The notes under the pieces: model-generated
What the model was told of the DNA's origin: nothing
What the model saw: the letters and a program-made list of their open reading frames with translations, nothing else
Database searches by the model: none
Position numbers and translations under genes: made by a program
In this document: positions 15,211-22,695 of the stretch, one piece after another
Layout: each line of letters opens with the position of its first letter
Position numbering within the stretch: the stretch's first letter is position 1
DNA from: Nitrososphaerota archaeon
GTDB taxonomy: Archaea; Thermoproteota; Nitrososphaeria; Nitrososphaerales; Nitrosopumilaceae
DNA length: 43,533 nucleotides
Direction: 5' to 3'
NCBI GenBank assembly: GCA_016215465.1
Contig: JACRJT010000015.1
Span: 1 to 43,533 of the forward strand

Positions 15211-16410
15211 TCAGAGTGCTCTGAACTGCTCGCTCCACTTGTAGTAAGCTCGGATCATATCCATCGAAACGCTTGGCTTTCTTCTTCCCATCATTTCCTT
15301 AAAGTCATTAGTTGTCAGATCGCGTGGCTGTGGGGGGGTTTCACCTGCAACTGGCTCATGATAGTCAGGTGCGCTAAACAACTCGTTTACAATCATCAAT
15401 TGTGCAGACTGACAGATGTCTTTAATGTCACTTGCGCTGTATCCGTCAAATATTTTTGCAAGATCAGTTGACTTGACCTTGTCGTCTTTTTTGAGTGGAT
15501 GAGTGTAAAGATCAAATAATTTCTCTCTTGCCTCAAGGGTTGGGAGTGGCACATAGACTCTTTTTTGGAATCTTCTTAGGAATGGCCAGTCAAGGCTCCA
15601 TGGCTTGTTTGTCGCACCAATCACATACAGCTGAATGTCCTTTCCTTTGCCGTTGATTCCATCCATTTCGGTTAGGAATTGGTTCTTTGTTCTTACCTCG
15701 CCTCCAACCTCGCTGTTCCTATTTCCCAAAAGGGAGTCGATTTCATCTATGAATAATATTACTGGTTTGTGCTCGCGCTCAGCGTATCCTCGTGCCATCT
15801 TGAATACCTTGGAGACGTTTTTTTCTGCCTCGCCAAGCCACTTGCTCATCATTGACGCGGCATCGACTACTATGAAATAGCCGTCAATTTCATTGGCAGT
15901 TGCTGCTGCAAGTACTGTTTTACCACATCCAGGTGGACCATAAAGTAGAATTCCACGAGGCCATCCAAGTGGGAACAGGTCAGATCTTTGTGTAGGATAT
16001 ACGATTGATTCACGTAGTGCGCTTTTTGCGTCATCGAGACCGACTACTTCTTTCCAGCTAACATCTGGCTTTTCTTTCATTATTAGGTCATCAAAATCAT
16101 CTTCGTCCTTTTTCTTCTCAAGTGACGCTTTTTGTTCTGCAGGAGTTGCATTTGGATCAACTGCTGGTTCTATATCCACACCACGTGTCATTTGCAATGC
16201 CTTTATTCGGTTCTCATAAGCGCGGCATCTTTCAGTGTAAACCTTGTTTAGTTTGTTATCGGGATACAAATGGATTAACTTTACAAGAGAATCGATTGCT
16301 TTTTGGTAGCTTGCAATTGCCATTCCCCTTGCGCCCTGGGAATCAAGCTTTATTGCGTCAGAGGCATACTTGCTTGCATTATTTTCTAATTCTTGCGGGG
16401 CTAGACTCAT
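15211..16410 (-). CDS. cdvC: CdvC, Vps4-like AAA ATPase for cell division
   Basis: The 399-residue protein has an N-terminal MIT-like helical domain (about 1-75, three helices, with GMAIASYQKAIDSLVKLI) and one AAA module. Walker A is GPPGCGKT, Walker B is ILFIDEIDSL, and the pore loop is MSKWLGEAEKNV. A Vps4-type C-terminal helical part follows. In Crenarchaeota and Thaumarchaeota CdvC disassembles ESCRT-III-like CdvB polymers during constriction. The two upstream genes (2 nt and about 10 nt away) include an ESCRT-III-like protein, so this is probably an operon of division or membrane-remodelling components with its promoter before 17477. Confidence 0.9.
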   Translation of the reverse strand: MSLAPQELENNASKYASDAIKLDSQGARGMAIASYQKAIDSLVKLIHLYPDNKLNKVYTERCRAYENRIKALQMTRGVDIEPAVDPNATPAEQKASLEKKKDEDDFDDLIMKEKPDVSWKEVVGLDDAKSALRESIVYPTQRSDLFPLGWPRGILLYGPPGCGKTVLAAATANEIDGYFIVVDAASMMSKWLGEAEKNVSKVFKMARGYAEREHKPVILFIDEIDSLLGNRNSEVGGEVRTKNQFLTEMDGINGKGKDIQLYVIGATNKPWSLDWPFLRRFQKRVYVPLPTLEAREKLFDLYTHPLKKDDKVKSTDLAKIFDGYSASDIKDICQSAQLMIVNELFSAPDYHEPVAGETPPQPRDLTTNDFKEMMGRRKPSVSMDMIRAYYKWSEQFRAL

Positions 16411-16411
16411 C

Positions 16412-16909
16412 TCAAATCACCTGTTCGTACTGGACTGGAGAATTTTGTTGGTATGCTTGTGTGTAAACAGGTGTAGCAGATTTTGTTAAATTTATTCTAC
16501 CTTCTTTTGAGTGAGTCTCGGGTTTTACCTTATCGTCAAAAAACAGACTTGATGAGACATCGCCTTGCGCGGTTTTTATTTCAGAGACTGAGGATTGAGC
16601 GGAAATTATCAGTTCTTGGATTTGATCATTTATTTCCCCAAGTGAAAAAGTCGAATTTCTAATCAGGTCTGTAAACTCTTTCAAAATAGCATATGCATCA
16701 TGTTTGTGGTGGTATTTTATGAGCACTTGCTCTGCTAGCCCAAGTATCATGTCCAAGTCTTCTAGTTCCTCGCGAGACATCTTTGCTATTTTTTGCTCGT
16801 ATTTTGGGTTTGATTCTAGGATTTTCTTTTTAACTAGCGCAGATATGCCCCTTACCTTTTCTATATCCCGGTCTAAACTGCTTGATTCAAAGGACTTCAT
16901 AAGTATCAC
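16412..16909 (-). CDS. Coiled-coil protein of the cdvC operon
   Basis: The 165-residue protein is mostly helical (about 1-110, Lys/Glu-rich, with KKKILESNPKYEQKIAKMSREELEDLDM), then a polar linker and a short C-terminus, ATPVYTQAYQQNSPVQYEQVI, rich in Tyr and Gln. I do not recognise the family. Short peptide motifs at protein C-termini often bind MIT domains, and the adjacent CdvC carries one, so an adaptor role is possible but inferred. It starts 7 nt after the ESCRT-III-like gene and stops 1 nt before cdvC. Confidence 0.65.
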   Translation of the reverse strand: MILMKSFESSSLDRDIEKVRGISALVKKKILESNPKYEQKIAKMSREELEDLDMILGLAEQVLIKYHHKHDAYAILKEFTDLIRNSTFSLGEINDQIQELIISAQSSVSEIKTAQGDVSSSLFFDDKVKPETHSKEGRINLTKSATPVYTQAYQQNSPVQYEQVI

Positions 16910-16916
16910 AGGCTTG

Positions 16917-17477
16917 CTAGAAATTTAGATTAGGGTACTGCTTGCGAATTTTAGATTCGGCTATCAAATTTACTTCATCTAGGATTTGTTTGGATTCGAG
17001 GTTTGTTTGCTTAAAGTCAAATTTGGCCTCAATCAAACTCCCAGAATCCATAACAATGCTGCCCAAAATCCCGGAAAGCTCAATGAAATCCTGACTAATC
17101 TGAGGCGATGTAAGATAGATGTTAGAATTAACAGTTCTTAGAATAGATATCATAGGAGATACGATTTCTGTAATGTTGCTAATTTGGGATATGGATTCGA
17201 GTTTTTTTTGAATCATTTTGATTGCAGTAATTGCAGACGTCAGAGTTCCTTCATATTCTACTTGTTTATTGAACTCATAGTTTTCTGCAAGCGCACCTTC
17301 GTTTTGGAGATAGAATTTCAGGTTGGATTTTCTTGCCAGCACCCACTGCTTTTGCAATTTATCAAATATGCTCTGTGTCAGATACGCAGAATATTCCAGT
17401 CTTGGCTTTATTGTAAGGGCATATGGGTTTGGAAGAACCCGAACCATATCATTTACAAATACTGAACTTGCAACCAT
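16917..17477 (-). CDS. ESCRT-III-like (CdvB-family) protein
   Basis: The 186-residue protein has the pattern of the ESCRT-III core: basic N-terminal helices (about 20-55), a long helix with IKMIQKKLESISQI, then the segment VSPMISILRTVNSNIYLTSP with FIELSGILGSIVMDSGSLI. That segment resembles the archaeal CdvB stretch in which a helix with I(x)VIRSV precedes an acidic helix ending ILxDxG. No C-terminal winged helix as in crenarchaeal CdvB is seen, so it is a short paralogue. It is the first gene of the cdvC operon. The ATG at 17477 lies about 30 nt after a TAATAAAC TATA-like box. Confidence 0.6.
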   Translation of the reverse strand: MVASSVFVNDMVRVLPNPYALTIKPRLEYSAYLTQSIFDKLQKQWVLARKSNLKFYLQNEGALAENYEFNKQVEYEGTLTSAITAIKMIQKKLESISQISNITEIVSPMISILRTVNSNIYLTSPQISQDFIELSGILGSIVMDSGSLIEAKFDFKQTNLESKQILDEVNLIAESKIRKQYPNLNF

Positions 17478-17502
17478 GTCTCGATCATCAACCCAGATTT
17501 GT

Positions 17503-17510
17503 GTTTATTA
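17503..17510 (-). promoter_or_regulatory. TATA-like box of the cdv operon
   Basis: The minus strand reads TAATAAAC about 27-30 nt before the ATG of the ESCRT-III-like gene, the spacing used by other genes here. Confidence 0.4.
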
Positions 17511-17639
17511 GAACGGTGTCACAAATTTTGGTTTAACCGCAGTTACAGTAGGCAAGAGGTACAATCTAGAGTTTTTTTTCTAACATTTGTTCAATGAATT
17601 TGACAATGGATCTTACCTAATAATACTAGAACACCAGTC

Positions 17640-18797
17640 ATGGTAAAAGAACATGAGCTAACCATAAGTTTGGAGGAGTTCGGCCTCTCAAAATACGAGG
17701 CTCGCGCCTATGTAACAATAGTCACAAAGGGGACAATTTCTGCAAGCGAAGTTGCCTATTATTCTGAACTTCCAAGGACCAAGGTTTATCCAGTTTTGTT
17801 AAAGCTTCAACAGAAAAAACTCGCAATTTTATCAAAAAGTAAACCAGTAATGTGCACGGCCATTGCACCAGAGGACGCATTTGATGAGATAGTACACGAA
17901 CAGATAAACAAAGTAGATGCCATGAATACGCTTGTTTCCAATTTAAAGAAAATTAGCGAGGAAAGCAAGAAGGCTCGTGGCGCCGAAGAAAAAAGATACT
18001 TTCATCTCCATCCAAATTATGTTGTAAAACAATTACGCACCATGATTGACGGTGCAAAATCATCAATTCATGTAATGGCAGACTCGTGGGGACTGAGCAT
18101 TCTGGCAGAATGTAAGGAGGAACTACTTTCAGTGTTAAGAAGGAACCTAGATGTCAAATTAATTGTGCCATCGCAGGTAATTGGAGGAGAGTCATTTAGG
18201 GCAATTCCAGACGGGGTAAAAATCAAGTCTTCAGAGATTATTCAGAATTGTTTCATCTTTGACGACACGGAGATTCTCTTAATTGACAGCACAAATGGAA
18301 AGGGTGCAATATTTACTGCAGCTGACATTCTAGGTGGAAATCAGACCAAGGTCTTTGCTCAAATTTGGAAGACTGCATTCAAAATAGACAACCTTTCAGA
18401 GATGACAAAGAGCCAGGCACTTGAGGTCTACAAGATAATCAGTGTGATAAATGAAAACGGCCTTGGCTTTGTTCTCAATTCCATTATGAATTCAAAGAAC
18501 AAGCTTGTAGATTTTGTGAAATTTTTGGACAAAAACGGCATATCGCTAAAGGACAGACCATTAGAGGAAATTTTAGACATTGTAAACTCGACACTAGAGA
18601 TTACATGTGCAGGCAAGATTCAGTATGATTCAAAGACAAACAACATCACGCTTGAATCAAAGATAAACAGCGGTCACTCCTTGCCTTGGGCAATGCTAAT
18701 TGGAAGCTATCTTGAGCAAAAGGGTCAAAGCACCAAAATGACTTATCACGCAGACTCGCACAAGGGCGAGATGGTCCACCTGAAGATAAACAGCTAA
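17640..18797 (+). CDS. TrmB-family transcriptional regulator
   Basis: The 385-residue protein starts with a winged helix-turn-helix typical of TrmB (LEEFGLSKYEARAYVTIV, then SASEVAYYSELPRTKVYPVL and a wing). A coiled-coil segment (about 85-120) and a C-terminal effector domain with HVMADSWGLSIL near 143-154 follow; that part resembles the phospholipase-D-like ligand domain of TrmB. These proteins regulate metabolic genes in response to sugars or other ligands in archaea; the target here is unknown. The last 130 or so residues are less family-like. It is divergent from the cdv operon with a 160-bp gap, so autoregulation or cdv control is possible but unproven. Confidence 0.8.
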   Translation: MVKEHELTISLEEFGLSKYEARAYVTIVTKGTISASEVAYYSELPRTKVYPVLLKLQQKKLAILSKSKPVMCTAIAPEDAFDEIVHEQINKVDAMNTLVSNLKKISEESKKARGAEEKRYFHLHPNYVVKQLRTMIDGAKSSIHVMADSWGLSILAECKEELLSVLRRNLDVKLIVPSQVIGGESFRAIPDGVKIKSSEIIQNCFIFDDTEILLIDSTNGKGAIFTAADILGGNQTKVFAQIWKTAFKIDNLSEMTKSQALEVYKIISVINENGLGFVLNSIMNSKNKLVDFVKFLDKNGISLKDRPLEEILDIVNSTLEITCAGKIQYDSKTNNITLESKINSGHSLPWAMLIGSYLEQKGQSTKMTYHADSHKGEMVHLKINS

Positions 18798-18836
18798 ATT
18801 CAAAGAATTAAAAAACCAAGACGGAAATCAGTCTTT

Positions 18837-19298
18837 GTGATCGACGAGAAATTAAAGTCACTTGGCATAACGCTGCCAGTCCCACCAAAACCTGCAGGCT
18901 CTTACATACCAGTTGTAATATCTGGAAATTTGGCATTTGTTTCAGGGCAAATTCCAATGCAAGACGGCAAAGTTGCATATACGGGTAAGGTTCCAACCGA
19001 AAGAACACCAGAAGAGGCACAGAGTGCGGCAAAGATTTGCGCAATCAACATCTTGGCACAGATAAAAGCAAATCTTGGTAGCCTAGACAGAATATCAAAA
19101 ATTGTTCGAGTGTCAGGATTTGTAAATTCGGCAAGTGATTTTACAGAACATCCCAAAATAATAAACGCGGCATCGGATTTGTTCTTTGAAATTTTTGGTG
19201 AAAAAGCAAAGCACTCAAGAATCGCAGTAGGAGTATCAAGTCTTCCCCTAAATTCCACTGTTGAAATAGATATGATTGCAGAATTTACTTCTGATTGA
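18837..19298 (+). CDS. RidA/YjgF family protein
   Basis: The 153-residue protein belongs to the RidA superfamily, in the slightly longer subgroup. GNLAFVSGQIPMQDGK is the characteristic strand-loop, ARICA-like helices follow, and residues HSRIAVGVSSLPLNSTVEIDMIAEF form the C-terminal active-site strand. Canonical RidA deaminates reactive enamine/imine intermediates and uses an Arg after the Cys/Ser region; here the Arg in SRIAVGVSSLP may serve. Relatives of the longer subgroup have varied functions. GTG start at 18837 with an ATTAAAAA box about 26 nt upstream. It overlaps the convergent DHH gene by 14 nt. Confidence 0.8.
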   Translation: MIDEKLKSLGITLPVPPKPAGSYIPVVISGNLAFVSGQIPMQDGKVAYTGKVPTERTPEEAQSAAKICAINILAQIKANLGSLDRISKIVRVSGFVNSASDFTEHPKIINAASDLFFEIFGEKAKHSRIAVGVSSLPLNSTVEIDMIAEFTSD

Positions 19299-20304
19299 GT
19301 CTTGAGTTCAGTTCCTTGACAAATGCAAGAATCTTTGCTTTTGGAATAACTGCGCCGCATGCCCTGTCATGTCCTCCGCCAGAGCCTCCAAATTCTGCTG
19401 CAAGCGAGTTTACCAGTCTTCCAAGATGCACCTTGCACGACTTGGAGCCCCGGATTGATACTGCGTAGATGCCATGATCAACTCGTTCCTTGTATGCCAC
19501 GCCGACTTCTTTTCCTGAGAGCCCTAAAACAAAATTGACTGCGCCGCTTGCACCTGCATCCAAAATCTCCATGTACCCAAGGTTCTTCATTGTTTTTAGC
19601 GATTTTTTGACTTTTGCAATCATCCCTGCGAGTTTTTCAACTTGGATTTGTGCAAACTCAAACGAATTTGGAATTTCGTGTGGGTATTTTGATTCGCTTA
19701 GAACCTCAACTAAATACAGCAAGTAATCAGGATCCTTTTGGTGTCCAACTATGTTGTATGTAAGAACGGTTGCAGAGATCAGAGCAAACTGTCTGTCATA
19801 GATTTGCAAAAGCTTTGCACCCTTTGGCCTATCCTCCATGTAATCAGTTATTGCGGCACATGCTGCGATAAACGAGGAATGATCTGACAACTTTGACTTG
19901 TATGCATCATATACCTGGACTGTGGTGCATTCGTTTATGTCATGAATTACTTTGATTTTTGCCTTTTCTAGTCTTTTCACTATCTCGGGGTCAATGTCAT
20001 GATGATCAATATAGGTAACTGAGATTCGTTTTTTTCTAAGACTAGATAAAATATCTACAAATTTGTCCTGATTGTTTTTAGCAAGCCCCACGTCACAGAT
20101 AAACAGAGTTTTTAGTTTTTCATCTTGTGCAAGTATTTCTAATGCAGGCATCATTCCAGGATAATCAACTAGGACTGATTCGCCTCCATGTGCTTCGCGT
20201 ACAAGGGCTGCAGCACATATGCCGTCTGCATCCTCCATGTGAGAAAGACAAATTACTTTAGTTCTAGGTTTTTTTACAGCTTTTGTCTTTTTTACAGCAG
20301 TCAC
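19285..20304 (-). CDS. DHH/DHHA1 family phosphoesterase (RecJ/NrnA-like)
   Basis: The 339-residue protein opens with a Lys-rich tail, then SHMEDADGICAAALV (the His-Asp/Asp metal motif), LFICDVGLA, and YIDHHDIDP, the DHH signature. The C-terminal DHHA1 domain ends GGSGGGHDRACGAVIP, the GGGH substrate motif. Members hydrolyse phosphodiester bonds in nanoRNA, cyclic dinucleotides or single-stranded DNA. The archaeal branch has RecJ-like nucleases and GAN-type replisome partners, so a nuclease role is likely but not settled. GTG at 20304 lies about 26 nt from a TTTAAATA box, consistent with a leaderless mRNA. Confidence 0.82.
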   Translation of the reverse strand: MTAVKKTKAVKKPRTKVICLSHMEDADGICAAALVREAHGGESVLVDYPGMMPALEILAQDEKLKTLFICDVGLAKNNQDKFVDILSSLRKKRISVTYIDHHDIDPEIVKRLEKAKIKVIHDINECTTVQVYDAYKSKLSDHSSFIAACAAITDYMEDRPKGAKLLQIYDRQFALISATVLTYNIVGHQKDPDYLLYLVEVLSESKYPHEIPNSFEFAQIQVEKLAGMIAKVKKSLKTMKNLGYMEILDAGASGAVNFVLGLSGKEVGVAYKERVDHGIYAVSIRGSKSCKVHLGRLVNSLAAEFGGSGGGHDRACGAVIPKAKILAFVKELNSRLNQK

Positions 20305-20346
20305 ATTCGCACTCTTTAGCTACCTTATTTAAATCAAAAAGGAAAA

Positions 20347-20547
20347 CTAGTCTTTTTTGTTTTGAATGTTTCTAACCAAAATTTGTTTTCTATCTTCATC
20401 AGAAAGTGCAGAATACACATCATAAAACGTCAATCCCTCAAGTTGAGTTTTTTTATCAATTTCTGCCAACTTTGAAAGGATTTCTGGCGAAGCACCAAGT
20501 ATGAAGTCATCTACCTGTTGCATGAATTTGCGCTCGACTTGGGTCAT
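20347..20547 (-). CDS. Small conserved helical protein (66 aa)
   Basis: The protein begins MTQVERKFMQQVDDFILGAS and ends IQNKKD. It is helical with a central GLTFYDVYSAL motif. A protein at 22032-22238 has the related motif GITFYEMVFQVL at the same place, so the two look like paralogues. No function is known to me. I chose the ATG at 20547 because a CTATAGG box lies about 26 nt upstream; an in-frame codon at 20559 would add four residues. It is divergent from citrate synthase. Confidence 0.6.
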   Translation of the reverse strand: MTQVERKFMQQVDDFILGASPEILSKLAEIDKKTQLEGLTFYDVYSALSDEDRKQILVRNIQNKKD

Positions 20548-20619
20548 GAGCATTATCAAAAAATACGCCTATAGTGGCAAGCTTTACCATATTAGACTAA
20601 TTGCTAAATTAGTGCAAAA

Positions 20620-20628
20620 CTTAATAGG
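20620..20628 (+). promoter_or_regulatory. TATA box of citrate synthase
   Basis: The sequence CTTAATAGG lies about 30 nt before the TTG at 20654 and supports that start over upstream codons. Confidence 0.45.
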
Positions 20629-20653
20629 CAATTTTCAAGCAAAAAATACCAAA

Positions 20654-21820
20654 TTGGAGACAAAAAACATAGGATTAAGAGATGTTGAAATTGCAGACAC
20701 CAAGATTTCAGATATTGACGGTGACAGGGGTAAGCTGATTTATCGTGGATATGACATTTTAGATTTAACAAAAAATTCAACATTTGAGGAGACAGCGTAT
20801 TTGCTGTTAAACGAGGAGCTACCAACAAAGGCCAATTTTACTGAATTTATGCAAAGACTAGTTGATGCACGCGACATGCCAAGGCAGATGCAATCAAACA
20901 TGAGAAACTGGAGAAAAAATGCAGACCCGATGGTAATGCTGCAGGCATTTGTGGTTGCACTTGCAGGATACTATGACGACGATGGAGAGAGTGAAGAAGA
21001 GATCAACTACCAAAGTGCATTAAATCTGATTGCAAAAATACCGACTATTGTTGCAAGCTGGGAACGAGTCAGAACAGGTAAAGACATTGTGGATCCAGAT
21101 CCAAGGCTAAGCCATGCTGGAAACTTTTTGAACATGCTCATTGGCGAAAAGCCTGATCAGGAAACTGAGAGAATTTTTGACATTTGTCTGATATTGCATG
21201 CGGATCACACCTTTAATGCATCAACGTTTGCTGCACGCGAGGTTGCGTCTACTGGAGCTCACATGTATTCAGCAGTCAGTGCAGCAATTGGGGCACTGAG
21301 TGGCCCCCTCCATGGAGGAGCAAATCACGAAGTCATGAAGATGCTGCTTGATATCAAAACAGTTGACAACGCAGAATCATGGGTAAAAGAAAGACTGGCA
21401 AAAAGTGAGAAAATCATGGGAATGGGCCATGCAGTTTACAAAACATATGATCCACGTGCCCAAGTGCTCAAAGAGCTCTCAAAGAAATTAGCAAAGAAAA
21501 CAGGACAGCCATGGTACGACATAACAGAGAAAGTAGAAGAAGTAACCATCAGAGAAATGAAAAAACAAAAAGGAATTGACATTTATCCAAATGTAGACTT
21601 GTATAGTGCATCATTGTATTATATGCTCAAAATACCACCCGATCTTAACACACCCATTTTTGCCATATCGCGAGTTGCAGGATGGGCATCACATGTAATT
21701 GAGGAAAAGTTTGCACAAGCTGCGCCAAAACCAGTATTATACAGGCCAAAGGCAAACTATGTTGGAAAATATTGTGGTCCGCAAGGCTGTGAATACAAAC
21801 CGCTCGATTTGAGACAATAA
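20654..21820 (+). CDS. gltA: Citrate synthase
   Basis: The 388-residue protein carries the three active-site regions of citrate synthase: HADHTFNASTFAAREVAST (first His), GPLHGGANHEVMKML (second His), and GMGHAVYKTYDPRA with the following Arg. SRVAGWASHVIEE contributes the late Arg and catalytic region. It condenses oxaloacetate with acetyl-CoA in the oxidative or biosynthetic part of the TCA cycle. The frame is open upstream to 20501, but TTG at 20654 (METKNIGLRDVEIADTKISD) gives the usual archaeal length of about 380 and follows a TATA element by about 30 nt. Methylcitrate synthase has the same motifs and cannot be fully excluded. Confidence 0.9.
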   Translation: METKNIGLRDVEIADTKISDIDGDRGKLIYRGYDILDLTKNSTFEETAYLLLNEELPTKANFTEFMQRLVDARDMPRQMQSNMRNWRKNADPMVMLQAFVVALAGYYDDDGESEEEINYQSALNLIAKIPTIVASWERVRTGKDIVDPDPRLSHAGNFLNMLIGEKPDQETERIFDICLILHADHTFNASTFAAREVASTGAHMYSAVSAAIGALSGPLHGGANHEVMKMLLDIKTVDNAESWVKERLAKSEKIMGMGHAVYKTYDPRAQVLKELSKKLAKKTGQPWYDITEKVEEVTIREMKKQKGIDIYPNVDLYSASLYYMLKIPPDLNTPIFAISRVAGWASHVIEEKFAQAAPKPVLYRPKANYVGKYCGPQGCEYKPLDLRQ

Positions 21821-21855
21821 AAAATCATTAATTGTAGTTTCAAATTGAGTAATCG

Positions 21856-22035
21856 TTGGTCTGGATCAAGTGGGATGATTACGGTAAAAAAACAAAAAAG
21901 CGTAATCAAGTAAAAAAGAAAAATCAAGTAAAAAAGAAGAAATCATCGAAACCAAGAATCGAGCCGCGCAGCAAAATTATTCCAGGAAGACACAAAGTAG
22001 AATTCAGAAAGGCAAGCGAGCTGCTAAAAGACTAG
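21856..22035 (+). CDS. Small very basic protein (59 aa)
   Basis: Starting at TTG 21856, the frame reads VWIKWDDYGK, then a Lys/Arg/Gln-rich tract with two copies of NQVKKK, then KPRIEPRSKIIPGRHKVEF and a final helix KASELLKD before TAG. An in-frame stop directly precedes TTG-1 codon, and a TTAATTG box about 26 nt upstream suits a leaderless start. Its charge suggests nucleic-acid binding, but no domain is recognised. It overlaps the convergent gene by 4 nt. It is short and not certain. Confidence 0.5.
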   Translation: MVWIKWDDYGKKTKKRNQVKKKNQVKKKKSSKPRIEPRSKIIPGRHKVEFRKASELLKD

Positions 22036-22238
22036 TTCCTAGAGTTAAGCCACTGTTGTGCTCTTGCATTGATGTCATGTTTGTAAAGCACCTGGAACAC
22101 CATTTCGTAAAACGTGATTCCCTTCTTTTGTGCTTGTGTGTCAAGCCACTTTATGCCCTCCGCAAGTTCAGGATCAGTGTCAGAAAACTCGACTAGTTCA
22201 TCGACCATTTTCGTAAAGAAAGCAAAGGATCTTTGCAT
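22032..22238 (-). CDS. Small conserved helical protein (68 aa)
   Basis: The protein begins MQRSFAFFTKMVDELVEFSD and has the motif KKGITFYEMVFQVLYKHD, similar to the 66-residue protein at 20347-20547. Both are acidic-helical with an FYD/FYE core, suggesting a small family present in two copies 1.5 kb apart. Function unknown. I used the second of two adjacent ATGs (22238; the other is 22241). A longer frame to 22370 adds residues with no similarity and lies over the divergent promoter, so it is unlikely. Confidence 0.55.
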   Translation of the reverse strand: MQRSFAFFTKMVDELVEFSDTDPELAEGIKWLDTQAQKKGITFYEMVFQVLYKHDINARAQQWLNSRN

Positions 22239-22280
22239 CATAATTTTATTTTCAGATTGATTATTCAGACCTGAATTCAA

Positions 22281-22289
22281 ATTATATAG
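22281..22289 (+). promoter_or_regulatory. TATA box for the gene at 22315
   Basis: ATTATATAG lies about 29 nt before the ATG at 22315, matching the leaderless pattern of this genome. Confidence 0.5.
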
Positions 22290-22314
22290 ACAAAAGACAC
22301 CTTTTTGATTGACC

Positions 22315-22695
22315 ATGGAACATCTTTTGTATTCGGATGGAAACGCAAAGAAGATCTCATGGGCAATCAAAACTGAAAATGATCTAAGAGAACAATTTCG
22401 AGACCATGCAGATATCTATCTTGACAAGGTTACAAATATTCAATCAAAATACATTGCATTGCATGTCGGGCTGTTTTGGTCAATTGGAGTGTTCATAATA
22501 AAAAACGGAGACACTGTGAAAATCATGTTGGATTCAGACGAAATGATTCGGCATCTTTCTTCAGATGCAAAGTCAGACGACCAGATGCTAGAGCATAAAA
22601 AGAGATTCATAAATCAACTTGGCACGCAAAGAAACCTAAAGTTCATCTATGAAAAAATCAGCGCTGCAGAAAACAACGCGTCAAAGTTCCTATGA
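22315..22695 (+). CDS. Hypothetical protein (126 aa)
   Basis: The protein begins MEHLLYSDGNAKKISWAIKT. It has helical ends and a beta-rich centre (KYIALHVGLFWSIGVFIIKNGDTVKIMLDS). It is soluble and shows no catalytic motif. An upstream in-frame TTG (22309) would add two residues, but the ATG suits the TATA spacing. It ends in a 6-nt convergent overlap with glycerate kinase. I do not recognise the family; the composition argues for a real gene. Confidence 0.6.
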   Translation: MEHLLYSDGNAKKISWAIKTENDLREQFRDHADIYLDKVTNIQSKYIALHVGLFWSIGVFIIKNGDTVKIMLDSDEMIRHLSSDAKSDDQMLEHKKRFINQLGTQRNLKFIYEKISAAENNASKFL

